Source: Candidatus Zhuqueibacterota bacterium (GTDB lineage Bacteria; Zhuqueibacterota; Zhuqueibacteria; Residuimicrobiales; Residuimicrobiaceae). Taken from it: a DNA stretch of 56,197 nucleotides. Location of the stretch: positions 1 to 56,197 of the forward strand of contig CAUJEL010000157.1 in NCBI GenBank assembly GCA_963169875.1, given 5' to 3'. Below the pieces are notes generated by a model. It was given only the letters and a program-made list of their open reading frames with translations, was not told the DNA's origin and did no database searches. Below are positions 1-7,624 of the stretch, one piece after another (position 1 is the first letter of the stretch; the number at the start of each line of letters is the position of its first letter). Made by a program: the position numbers and the translations under genes.

Positions 1-122
1 CGACAAGTCCTTTGAAAGGCACTAACAACAAAATTATGACGATGCAACAGCAATCATATGGCTTCCGGAATAAGGAATTCTTTAAACTGAAAATCTATGC
101 AATCCATTGTTCCAGGTACGCA

Positions 123-728
123 TTAATCGGATGAGCCTAAAATAATATAAAGACGATAGCCCAAAGATCGATTGGTCAGTCGAAGCGTGCTGTCCGAATA
201 GGCAAGCAAATCGGAACTGGCGGGATCTATTTCGAAACGCAGAACTTCCGGATTATCGATATCGCATTTTTGCCCATTGCTGGTCTCACCGATGAAGGCT
301 TCCTTGAAACGTATCAGTTGCGAGCGCCAGGTTCGTGGAATGGCGGCGACCACATCGACTTGCCCTGCATCAATGGTTTTTTGCTCAATGCGAATATCGA
401 CAATGGTCTCTCCATCTTCAGCGACGGAAACCTCCCGGGTGGCGGTCACATAGCCCACGCGATTGAAGACAATCTGGTAGTTGCCGGGGGGAATTGACTT
501 CAGGATATAGCGGCCGTCAATGCCCGTGATAACCCCGATGGTGGTATGGGCCAGAAATACATTGGTGTGCGGCAGCGGCTCTCGTGTCGAAAGATCCAGC
601 ACACGTCCGCGGATGGATCCGCCTGCTCCAGTCTGTGTGCAAGCTTGCGCCACGATGCTCAAGAGAAACAGGCACAGCATCCAGCCGACTGACCGCGAAT
701 ATTTACTTGGTAACTTTGAGGTTTTCAT
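123..728 (-). CDS. Secreted carboxypeptidase-regulatory-like domain protein, C-terminus apparently truncated
   Basis: The 201-residue product starts with a signal peptide (hydrophobic residues about 16-29, ending near AQAC). It then has a CarboxypepD_reg-like beta-sandwich (about 37-115; GSIRGRVLD, GIDGRYILKSIPPGNY, NRVGYV). The tail (about 130-196) carries motifs I associate with larger Bacteroidota-type proteins in which this sandwich is followed by a long beta-rich domain: FKEAFIGET, NPEVLRF, NRSLGYRLYIIL. In those relatives the chain continues well past the LGYR motif. Here it stops seven residues later with TAA, and no other frame of the remaining 122 bases restores it. It is therefore probably a 3'-truncated gene, though a short natural version is possible. 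The start ATG has GAGATGAT just upstream. It is divergent from the DUF1573 gene. Function unknown; likely periplasmic or surface. Confidence 0.7.
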   Translation of the reverse strand: MKTSKLPSKYSRSVGWMLCLFLLSIVAQACTQTGAGGSIRGRVLDLSTREPLPHTNVFLAHTTIGVITGIDGRYILKSIPPGNYQIVFNRVGYVTATREVSVAEDGETIVDIRIEQKTIDAGQVDVVAAIPRTWRSQLIRFKEAFIGETSNGQKCDIDNPEVLRFEIDPASSDLLAYSDSTLRLTNRSLGYRLYIILGSSD

Positions 729-965
729 ATCATCTCGTAACAGGAATACATAACAATATACAACCGCATCCTGGTGTGTGCAAGCGTTAATTTTACCAGG
801 CAGCGATGGCTCTGATCACATGGCACGTTGTTTGCAAAGTTATTACATGGCGGGTGAATCAGATGTCATCCGTGCACTGTTGCCATCATCTCTTGACATA
901 TACGGGCCACATGGAGCGCCGGTTTTGTGGCGGCACCGCAGCACACTTTAGCTAATGGAGAAGGT
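729..965. other. Divergent intergenic region
   Basis: About 237 bases separate the leftward carboxypeptidase-regulatory-like gene from the rightward DUF1573 gene. It must hold promoters for both. I see no convincing -35/-10 pair or palindrome. GGAG at 957-960 is the ribosome site for the ATG at 966. Confidence 0.4.
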
Positions 966-1664
966 ATGTATCGTAAATTAGGGATTGTTATCTTGATTGC
1001 AGTTACAGGTGTCATCGCTTCCGGCCGGGCAGTGGCAAGCGATAAGGTTGTCTGGAAATCCGGAATGAGCCACGATTTTGGCGAAGTGTGGCAGAATTCT
1101 GTGGTGATGCACCGGTTCGAATTCACAAATAACGGAAAAGACACGCTTCATATCACCAGGGTGCGAACCTCTTGTGGCTGTACGGCCGCAATGGTATCCG
1201 CCGCGGCCATCGCGCCAGGAGCGAGCGGCACCATCGAAGCAAAATTCAATACCCAAGGCCGGAAGGGTCCACAGCAGAAATCCATCACCATTGAAACCAG
1301 CGCTGACCGTAACGAGGATTTGCTGCTCCAACTAAAAGGCACGATCCTGGTGCCCTACCCCGCCACACCGGAATATATACGCTTCAGCGAGTGTGTGGCG
1401 GGCCGCAGCGACACGGTTGCAATCACCTTGATGAACAAAACGGCAAAATCGATACAAATCGGACAACCGCGCTCTTCGGATGCGCATATCATGTTATCTT
1501 TGCATAAAAACGATCTCGGGCCCGGAGAACAGGCGCTTGTCACCGCGGTGATTCTGCCGGACGCTTCCATGCCGAAGCAATTCATCGCCACAGCCACCCT
1601 CCCGCTGGTTGCTGCGGACGTGCCCGTTTTGAATATTCCTGTTCTGGTCTCTTCGCGCCCCTGA
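966..1664 (+). CDS. DUF1573 domain secreted protein
   Basis: The 232-residue protein has an N-terminal signal peptide (about 1-25, ending near AVAS). An Ig-like/ASH-type DUF1573 domain follows: HDFGEVWQNSVVMHRFEFTN, then RTSCGCTAA with the characteristic cysteines C70 and C72, then PGASGTIEAKFN. A second, weaker beta-sandwich fills the C-terminal half. DUF1573 proteins are abundant in FCB-group bacteria; their role is not settled, and an envelope scaffold or adhesion role is plausible. The start at 966 is preferred over an in-frame upstream start at 927 because it has GGAG at good spacing and opens directly into the signal peptide. The stop abuts the stop of the convergent amidase gene, with no terminator between them. 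Confidence 0.8.
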   Translation: MYRKLGIVILIAVTGVIASGRAVASDKVVWKSGMSHDFGEVWQNSVVMHRFEFTNNGKDTLHITRVRTSCGCTAAMVSAAAIAPGASGTIEAKFNTQGRKGPQQKSITIETSADRNEDLLLQLKGTILVPYPATPEYIRFSECVAGRSDTVAITLMNKTAKSIQIGQPRSSDAHIMLSLHKNDLGPGEQALVTAVILPDASMPKQFIATATLPLVAADVPVLNIPVLVSSRP

Positions 1665-4085
1665 TCACTTGACCAGAGTCATCTTTTTGCTCTGGCGCAA
1701 AGTATTCCCGTTCAAGCGATAAAAATAGACGCCGCTGGGCACCGCGCCTCCGGCGGCATCGGTGCCATCCCACAGGCACGTGTGCACTCCGGGTTGAAGT
1801 TTTTGCTGGTGCATCAGCGTGCGAATGATCTCTCCGCTCAGATTATAAACGGTCAGTTCGATAGTTTCTTCCCGTGCCAGCGAGAAATGAATGGTTGTCG
1901 CTGGATTGAACGGATTGGGATAATTCTGATATAAGGCAGCTTGCGTTGGCAGGGTGAACGGGGGTTGTGTCTGGATACCCGTCAATTCACCGCTGCAGAG
2001 GTCATCGAAGCCGAGTTCGCCCGCGTGGCTGCCCAGGGGGCTCTTTTCCAGCATCATGCCGAGAAATAACGTGGGGCTATAAGGCAGTTCATTGATATTG
2101 ATATGGTAGAATCGCCAGCCTGTATAGAGGATGGCATCCGGAGATTGCTTGATCAGCGAATCGCTATCCGAGGCAAAGCAGAAAGAGAGATGATTTCCGG
2201 ACAGATCGCCAAAAACCCAGATGCCGATTTTCGTCCCGGTTGCGCCGCTGTTGAGCGGCACCGGTTGTTTGCGAAAAAACGCCGCCTGGCCGCTGTCGCT
2301 GGGAAAGGAGTATGTCAACTTGATGGCGTTATTCTTTGATACAATACGGTCGCTCACCGATGATATTTTGCTGCCGGCCAGATCCAGACCGGATGAGAGC
2401 GGGTGCATCACCGGCGAGATCCAGTTATTGATCGCGTCGCATGGATCAATCACGGTGCTGAGCCGCACGGGATTTGCCACTGTGGTGAAGGGGATGACAA
2501 GCGTTTCTGTCAAGCGGATATTGTAGGTGCTGCGCACCTGTTCCGAAATGATGATTCGATACGTCTTTCCGATTTCGAGCTGGTTTTTCAGTTCAAACAG
2601 AATTCTGCCCTTCCCCCCTTCCTGCATCACTTTGGCGCGTACGAGCGGCTGGCGTTCACCGGCGGAATCTTCCACGTAGAGATTTCCACTCACACTGGCT
2701 GTGGCGACAGGCTGATTAAAATACAAGCGAACCTGCAGTGTCGTACTCAGGCCGCTATTTTGCGCGAAGTCGGGGTAGGAGGATTCCAGTTCAAATCTGC
2801 CGATACGGTCGGTCACGAATTCAAACGAGAACGTGGAATCGATCGTTGCATCCAGTTTGTTGACGGCATTGGTATCGATGGTGACCCGATAAGTCGTGGC
2901 TGGATCGAAGTGGTATCTGGCTGTAAAAATCATGACCTGATCATAATCCTGCCAGGCGAAGGTGCCTTCCACCGGCGGTGTGATATGAAATGCCTGTTCT
3001 GTTTTGGCGGTATTCATGGTGTTGGTGAAACGTATGGAAACGCCGGTGCTGATGCGAACCGAGTCGGACGGGTCCGCTGGAGAATAGGACGCGATGTGCG
3101 GCGGCGCCGTGTTGATAGCGTAAAAATCGCGAAAATTAACCTTGTTGGCCTGGACGATGATATCCGCTGAGTCTGGCGCATAGCCTGGCGCAGAGATATG
3201 CACTTTATAGGTTCCAGCGGCAACGGAATCAAAGAAGAAGAAACCATTATTTTTTTGGTCGCCATGATACAGCCGGCCTCCTGGTTCGAGGCGAACGATT
3301 AAGTTGTTGACCGGCGCTTTTTCATCGTCCGGCAGCACGCTGAGCCAGGTATAGTCAATATTTTTTATGGGATCGCGCACGATGCCGGCCACCGTGCCAT
3401 GGGGAAGCGGACTTTTTTGGAAGAAGCGTATCCATGATCTCAGAAAGGAGACCGCTTCATGTTTGCGATACGCCAGATTCGTCAATCTGAAAGCTTCGGG
3501 GATGTAATCATGAAACGATCCCTCGGAAAGAACACCAGGCATTGCCAGTGTCCGCAGAACGCCGAGACCGACTTTATCTCCCCAATTCGTGTAGAAAGAC
3601 CAGTCACCGCGCACGGTATTCGAAAGCGGAATAGTGCGATTGGCAGCGGTAATTTCCTGAACCATGATTTGCGACATGGTTTTGGCGGCCGGGAATACAG
3701 GTTGATTGTCATAGCCACGGAATAACAGCAGGGTGTAATTCGCCTTGGTCGTGGTTCCAGTCGCGTTGCTGTGAATGGAATGAAAAAAATCTGCATTGTT
3801 GGCATTGGCTTCAGCGGCGATGCCGGAGAGGCTGCGATCATCCGCTTCAAAATTGGTGACGCGCGACATGATAACCTGGGCACCATGTTTGATCAGCAAA
3901 TCGCGGATATAGAGGCCTTTGGTGAGATTTCCTTCCGACTCCCAGAAACCGGTCTCAGGTATATAGCGGTCGTTTGCTGGATCATTGCCGCCATGACCCG
4001 GGTTGACGTATATTTTGATCCCACTGAAATCCTGTGCGATCAAGAGAGAACTATATAGTAACAGAAGTGTGGACAGCCGTTTCAT
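1665..4085 (-). CDS. Secreted N-acetylmuramoyl-L-alanine amidase with Ig-like domains and T9SS-type sorting domain
   Basis: The 806-residue protein is predicted to cleave the amide bond between MurNAc and the stem peptide. Order of parts: signal peptide (1-17); Amidase_3-type zinc domain (about 22-225) with H31 in NPGHGG, E51 in ESEGN, H105 in SIHSN and the C-terminal catalytic E188 in PGVLSEGSF; a carboxypeptidase-regulatory-like sandwich (about 230-345); two Big_5-like Ig domains (about 350-560); a jelly-roll-like stretch (about 565-710); and a CTD (about 717-806) with QNYPNPFNP and a final KKMTLVK. The CTD type is known as a T9SS or T9SS-like surface signal. The ATG at 4085 has AAAGGTGAG upstream and lies 7 bases after the stop of the TolB-like gene, so the two are co-transcribed. 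A surface-exported amidase suggests remodelling of its own wall at division or attack on other cells' walls. Enzyme class is secure; substrate in vivo is inference. Confidence 0.88.
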   Translation of the reverse strand: MKRLSTLLLLYSSLLIAQDFSGIKIYVNPGHGGNDPANDRYIPETGFWESEGNLTKGLYIRDLLIKHGAQVIMSRVTNFEADDRSLSGIAAEANANNADFFHSIHSNATGTTTKANYTLLLFRGYDNQPVFPAAKTMSQIMVQEITAANRTIPLSNTVRGDWSFYTNWGDKVGLGVLRTLAMPGVLSEGSFHDYIPEAFRLTNLAYRKHEAVSFLRSWIRFFQKSPLPHGTVAGIVRDPIKNIDYTWLSVLPDDEKAPVNNLIVRLEPGGRLYHGDQKNNGFFFFDSVAAGTYKVHISAPGYAPDSADIIVQANKVNFRDFYAINTAPPHIASYSPADPSDSVRISTGVSIRFTNTMNTAKTEQAFHITPPVEGTFAWQDYDQVMIFTARYHFDPATTYRVTIDTNAVNKLDATIDSTFSFEFVTDRIGRFELESSYPDFAQNSGLSTTLQVRLYFNQPVATASVSGNLYVEDSAGERQPLVRAKVMQEGGKGRILFELKNQLEIGKTYRIIISEQVRSTYNIRLTETLVIPFTTVANPVRLSTVIDPCDAINNWISPVMHPLSSGLDLAGSKISSVSDRIVSKNNAIKLTYSFPSDSGQAAFFRKQPVPLNSGATGTKIGIWVFGDLSGNHLSFCFASDSDSLIKQSPDAILYTGWRFYHININELPYSPTLFLGMMLEKSPLGSHAGELGFDDLCSGELTGIQTQPPFTLPTQAALYQNYPNPFNPATTIHFSLAREETIELTVYNLSGEIIRTLMHQQKLQPGVHTCLWDGTDAAGGAVPSGVYFYRLNGNTLRQSKKMTLVK

Positions 4086-4092
4086 GGTGGAC

Positions 4093-5028
4093 TCACCTTT
4101 CCGTATGAAATTCGACAATCGTAACATTGCCGGCATCTGTCGTGTGGACGATTTTACACGTCGAGGTTTTTGCAAAACTCGGATACATCTCTATTTTATT
4201 CTCTGTGCCGGTCACAGCATAACGGGTTTTTCCATCCGCCGAGACGACATGGATATCCGAGGCGGTAAAAAATAAACCATTATCATAATCGTCCATATAA
4301 CAGATCCAGCGGCCGTCCGGGGACCACTGCGGCGCGTTGGCTTTTCCCAGGGATACCAGGATCGTTCCATCCAGATCCGAGATAAATGTGCCGCGGCGCG
4401 CTTCGGTGAAAAGTATGCGATTATGATCCGGTGAAATCGATTGCCAGTAGTAACTCCCGCCCGGTATGGGGTCCAGCATCTTTTTCCCGGAATCGACGTA
4501 GAGTGCCATCTTTTGATTTTCAATAAAAACCACGGGATCATCGCTGGAGGTGATTTTCTCAAGTCTGTTTGTTGCCATGGTCAAGCCGGTCAAGCGGCTG
4601 GAAACCGTGAACCAGAGATTCCCGGCCTCCGTCAGGCATGGTGGCGATAATTCCGTATGCAAAGGCTGCAGGACTTGACGTGTGTTGTTCTGCAAATTCA
4701 TGGCCATGATGGCGGAACGCCGCCTGGGTTGATCAAAATTATCGGATCGGTAGATAAGGAAGAGACCGTCGGAAGAGATCTGGAAATTATAACCGGCACC
4801 CGGGTCATTGTTGAGCATCCTTGTAGTGGACGTCCGCAGATCATGTTCCCAGATGCCCTGAAAGTGGCTTGAAGTAAAATAGAGTTTCTCATCATCCGCT
4901 GAAAATTGCGGGTAATAGGCTTCCACTGGCAAACTCAAGGAGGTGATACGGGTGATGACGGCTTCCTGAGGCAGAGCCAGGGAACACCAGATCAGGACAC
5001 TCCATGCGTAGGATAAGCATCGCTTCAT
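4093..5028 (-). CDS. Secreted TolB-like (PD40) beta-propeller protein
   Basis: The 311-residue product has a signal peptide (about 1-20) followed by repeated WD40-like PD40 units. Each has the pattern hydrophobic-SPDG-hydrophobic: YPQFSADDEKLYFTSS, FQISSDGLFLIYRSD, QSISPDHNRILFTEA, PQWSPDGRWICYMDD. This fold resembles the C-terminal propeller of TolB but lacks the TolB N-terminal domain, so it is not called tolB. The start at 5028 is chosen over in-frame codons up to 5127 because it opens straight into the signal sequence and has AAGGA about a dozen bases upstream. It is the first gene of a two-gene unit with the amidase and may be its periplasmic or surface partner. Confidence 0.78.
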   Translation of the reverse strand: MKRCLSYAWSVLIWCSLALPQEAVITRITSLSLPVEAYYPQFSADDEKLYFTSSHFQGIWEHDLRTSTTRMLNNDPGAGYNFQISSDGLFLIYRSDNFDQPRRRSAIMAMNLQNNTRQVLQPLHTELSPPCLTEAGNLWFTVSSRLTGLTMATNRLEKITSSDDPVVFIENQKMALYVDSGKKMLDPIPGGSYYWQSISPDHNRILFTEARRGTFISDLDGTILVSLGKANAPQWSPDGRWICYMDDYDNGLFFTASDIHVVSADGKTRYAVTGTENKIEMYPSFAKTSTCKIVHTTDAGNVTIVEFHTER

Positions 5029-5220
5029 AGGGGGATTCCTTAAGGATAAAAATGGTTTACAGAGGAGACAACCCTGCGGTAAACAGACCACTTCTCTGGA
5101 ACTATTTATGAAAAATAAATTACCCATTCAAAGGGCAAAAAGCAAGTAAAAATCTCCTTCTGCGCAAGGGTAATAATCGATACAAAATACCACTACCTCT
5201 TTTCAGGATTAAAAAAGGGC

Positions 5221-5249
5221 TTGATTGTTCGTGAGAGATTGATTAAAAT
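5221..5249 (+). promoter_or_regulatory. Candidate promoter for rfaE1-gmhB
   Basis: TTGATT (5221-5226) and TAAAAT (5244-5249) are separated by 17 bases, a sigma-70-like arrangement 39 bases upstream of the rfaE1 ATG. Found by eye; no start site is known. Confidence 0.4.
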
Positions 5250-5288
5250 ATCCCAAGATGACTGTATACCGGCAAACCTGGGAATTCT

Positions 5289-6284
5289 ATGCAATCCGCC
5301 CGTGAGAAACGTATACGCGAGCATATCAATGCCATGAGGCAAAAAACCATTTTGGTGATAGGCGATTTGATGCTCGATGAATTCATTTGGGGACGCGTCA
5401 CGCGTATTTCACCAGAAGCGCCCGTGCCCGTGGTGCATGTCACCCGTGAATCGGCGTATCCGGGCGGTGCGGCGAATGTGGCGCGCAATCTGGCTGATTT
5501 CGGCATTCGCACCATCATGTGCGGCATGGCGGGGCGCGATCTCAACGGCCGCAAGCGACTCAGCCTTCTCTCCGCCGCCCAGATCGATGCGAGCGGAATT
5601 TTATTGAGTTCGGCCTTTGCGACGATTGTCAAAACCCGCATTATCGCCCGTAATCAGCAGGTCGTCCGCGTCGATCGTGAAGATCAGTCCCGGCTGAACA
5701 GCGCGGAACTGCGAAAATTGAAAAGCCTGCTCGAACGTATCATGAAGAACGTCGATGCGGTGATCATAGAGGATTATGGTAAAGGTTTCGTCACCCAGAA
5801 CCTGGTGGACTTTATTGTCGCCAAGGCCCAGGAACACAGAATTCTGGTGACGGTGGATCCCAATCCCAACAACCCCTTGCACTGGCGCGGCGCTACGCTG
5901 ATCAAGCCAAACCGTTCGGAAGCCTTTGCGGTTGCACGCATGTCCGACAGCAACTCCGATGATCAGCTATTCCTGGCTGGTGAACGCCTGCTGCAGGAAT
6001 GGCAGGTGCCTTATCTCCTGATAACCCTCGGTGAAGACGGGATGATGCTGTTTCATCCGCCGAAAAAGCCGTATCACAGTCCGACCAAAGCGCGCGAAGT
6101 ATATGATGTTTCCGGTGCGGGCGATACGGTGATCGCATTTCTCACCGCTGCACTAGCGGCGGGCATTGCACCAGAAGAAGCCACCGATCTGGCCAATCAC
6201 GCCGCGGGCGTCGTAGTCGGCAAATTGGGGACGGCCACGGTCAATGATTCTGAACTTGTCATGAGTTTTCTGCAAGATGCCTAG
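5289..6284 (+). CDS. rfaE1: D-glycero-beta-D-manno-heptose-7-phosphate kinase
   Basis: The 331-residue PfkB-fold kinase phosphorylates D,D-heptose 7-phosphate to the 1,7-bisphosphate in ADP-heptose synthesis for the LPS inner core. Family marks: IGDLMLDEFIWG (24-35), PEAPVPVV (42-49), the PGGAANVARNLA sugar-binding stretch (58-69), VRVDRED (126-132), and the ATP/catalytic motif DVSGAGDT (273-280) with catalytic D279. Length fits a stand-alone kinase; the nucleotidyltransferase half (RfaE2) found in the E. coli fusion HldE is absent and must be encoded elsewhere. GGGAATTC lies just before the ATG. It overlaps gmhB by 8 bases, so the two are translationally coupled. Generic PfkB sugar kinase is the alternative, made unlikely by the neighbour. 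Confidence 0.87.
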   Translation: MQSAREKRIREHINAMRQKTILVIGDLMLDEFIWGRVTRISPEAPVPVVHVTRESAYPGGAANVARNLADFGIRTIMCGMAGRDLNGRKRLSLLSAAQIDASGILLSSAFATIVKTRIIARNQQVVRVDREDQSRLNSAELRKLKSLLERIMKNVDAVIIEDYGKGFVTQNLVDFIVAKAQEHRILVTVDPNPNNPLHWRGATLIKPNRSEAFAVARMSDSNSDDQLFLAGERLLQEWQVPYLLITLGEDGMMLFHPPKKPYHSPTKAREVYDVSGAGDTVIAFLTAALAAGIAPEEATDLANHAAGVVVGKLGTATVNDSELVMSFLQDA

Positions 6285-6813
6285 GATTGCTGTTTTTTTT
6301 GACCGCGATGACACGCTCATTCGCGATGTGCCCTATCTCGGTGATCCGCAGCTGGTTCGCCTCATGCCATCTGCCAGGGAAGCCCTGCGCCTTTTGCGTG
6401 ATCATGGCTTTGTGCTCATCATGGTTTCCAACCAGTCCGGCGTCGGCCGTGGTATGATTACCATCGAGCAGGTTTCGGCCGTGAATGCGGAAATACTGCA
6501 TCAGCTGGGCGAGGACTTTTTTGCCGCCATTTATCTCTGCTACGCGGCGCCGGGCGCGGAGGACCACAACTGCCGCAAACCCAATCCCGGCATGGTTTGG
6601 CAGGCGCGTGATGATTTTGACATCGATCTCGCCAACTCCTGGCTGATCGGCGACAAGATTGCAGATATGCAATGCGCAAGGAATGCCGGTTGTCACGGCA
6701 TTCTGGTGCGGACCGGACAACACGACCATGCCGAAATTGCAGCAGCGGAGTCTCTGGCTGAATATGCCGCGGATGATCTCTTGACAGCCGCTCAATATAT
6801 CATTTCCGGATAA
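6277..6813 (+). CDS. gmhB: D-glycero-D-manno-heptose 1,7-bisphosphate phosphatase (HAD family)
   Basis: This 178-residue HAD phosphatase removes the 7-phosphate from heptose 1,7-bisphosphate, the step after the upstream kinase. Seen: the FFDRDDTL motif with nucleophile D9 and acid/base D11, SNQSG (51-55), the CRKPNPGM motif with K101, and GDKIADM (D126, D130). Relatives carry a zinc loop of about four Cys/His residues. Here the loop is C88, H97, C99 and lacks the usual CPHH start, so the metal site may be reduced or absent. The related histidinol-phosphatase activity is an alternative, but the coupling to rfaE1 (8-base overlap) argues for heptose metabolism. Confidence 0.85.
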   Translation: MPRIAVFFDRDDTLIRDVPYLGDPQLVRLMPSAREALRLLRDHGFVLIMVSNQSGVGRGMITIEQVSAVNAEILHQLGEDFFAAIYLCYAAPGAEDHNCRKPNPGMVWQARDDFDIDLANSWLIGDKIADMQCARNAGCHGILVRTGQHDHAEIAAAESLAEYAADDLLTAAQYIISG

Positions 6814-6846
6814 TACCTATCACTTACTATTGGCAGGAGGTGTACT

Positions 6847-7227
6847 ATGATCGCGAAATCTCAAGTCTATCGTTGTTCCGTGTGTGGTAACATGGTCGAA
6901 GTGGTGGCCGTGGGCGGTGGGACCCTGGTCTGCTGCGGCCAACCCATGGATTTACAGCAGGAGAACACATCCGACGGCGCCGTGGAGAAGCATGTGCCTG
7001 AATATACCCATCAGAACGGCGTGGTTAAAGTCGTGGTGGGCAGTGTGGTACATCCCATGCTCGAAAACCATTATATCCAATGGATCGAAGTGATCACCGC
7101 AAAAGAGGTGTATCGCAAATATCTGAAAGCCGGGGAAGAGCCTGTGGCTGAATTTGCCATCCAGGAACCTGTCCTCAAAGTGCGCGAGTATTGCAATTTG
7201 CACGGGCTCTGGGCCAAAAATATCTAG
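6847..7227 (+). CDS. dfx: Desulfoferrodoxin / superoxide reductase (two iron centres)
   Basis: This 126-residue cytoplasmic protein reduces superoxide to hydrogen peroxide using electrons from rubredoxin-like donors. Its N-terminal desulforedoxin centre has C10, C13, C29 and C30. The catalytic centre II has H49 in EKHVP, H69 in VVHPM, H75 in ENHYI, and C116 and H119 in REYCNLHGLW. All ligands of a classic 2Fe superoxide reductase are present at full length. AGGAGGTG lies 4 bases before the ATG, one of the strongest ribosome sites in the window. A hairpin with a T-run follows about 75 bases downstream, so it is probably a single-gene or end-of-unit transcript. Its presence indicates an anaerobe or microaerophile needing to survive oxygen. 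Confidence 0.95.
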   Translation: MIAKSQVYRCSVCGNMVEVVAVGGGTLVCCGQPMDLQQENTSDGAVEKHVPEYTHQNGVVKVVVGSVVHPMLENHYIQWIEVITAKEVYRKYLKAGEEPVAEFAIQEPVLKVREYCNLHGLWAKNI

Positions 7228-7302
7228 AGATATCAGCACCCTGTTCCGCCTGTTCGATTCGTACCCGGACTTTGTGCCATGGATCGCTAAAAGCCACTTC
7301 TT

Positions 7303-7326
7303 TTCACCGCATCGGTGAATATTTTT
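7303..7326 (+). terminator. Intrinsic terminator after dfx
   Basis: A perfect 7-base-pair stem (TTCACCG at 7303-7309, CGGTGAA at 7313-7319) with a 3-base loop is followed at once by TATTTTT. It separates the dfx transcript from the cytochrome genes. Confidence 0.7.
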
Positions 7327-7624
7327 GAGCTTGAGAGTCGCGCTATCAGCGAATCCGCGTCATAAACCGCTGTGCGCGCCAAGTTTTTTTTGCAGGGACG
7401 AGCGAACAGGAATTGATATAAATTTCATCCCAGCGCTTGAAGGTGCTGTCGATGCTGTTTTTATGGCGCGGCTCTGCGTTTTCGGCGATGAATAATTCAT
7501 GTTGAAGCAATGGGGGGGTTCTCTTCAGCTTTCGTTTTATCCGCTAACAGTGATTTATCTTTCTGGCATCATGGTATGAGTTATGCCAGAAGAATGGAAT
7601 GCATCATTACGCCGGGGAGGCGCC
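7327..7624. other. Intergenic region upstream of the cytochrome pair
   Basis: About 300 bases with no assignable gene. On the minus strand around 7370-7500 two overlapping frames run open for about 45-55 codons; one could start at ATG 7500 and stop near 7360. Neither has an SD site or a recognisable motif, so they could be chance or a gene remnant. A T-run lies at 7383-7390. GGGGAGG at 7614-7620 is the ribosome site for the cytochrome gene. A promoter for the cytochrome genes should lie here, but no clear element is visible. Confidence 0.35.

Noticed and set aside
1-122. A coding continuation of the truncated gene at the left edge
   Set aside because: All three minus-strand frames hit stops quickly and show no related motifs.
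2403-3170. A 255-codon plus-strand frame inside the amidase gene
   Set aside because: Antisense to conserved Ig-like domains, with no start signal or known domain.
4093-5028. Calling the propeller protein TolB
   Set aside because: It lacks the TolB N-terminal domain and no Tol-Pal genes are near.
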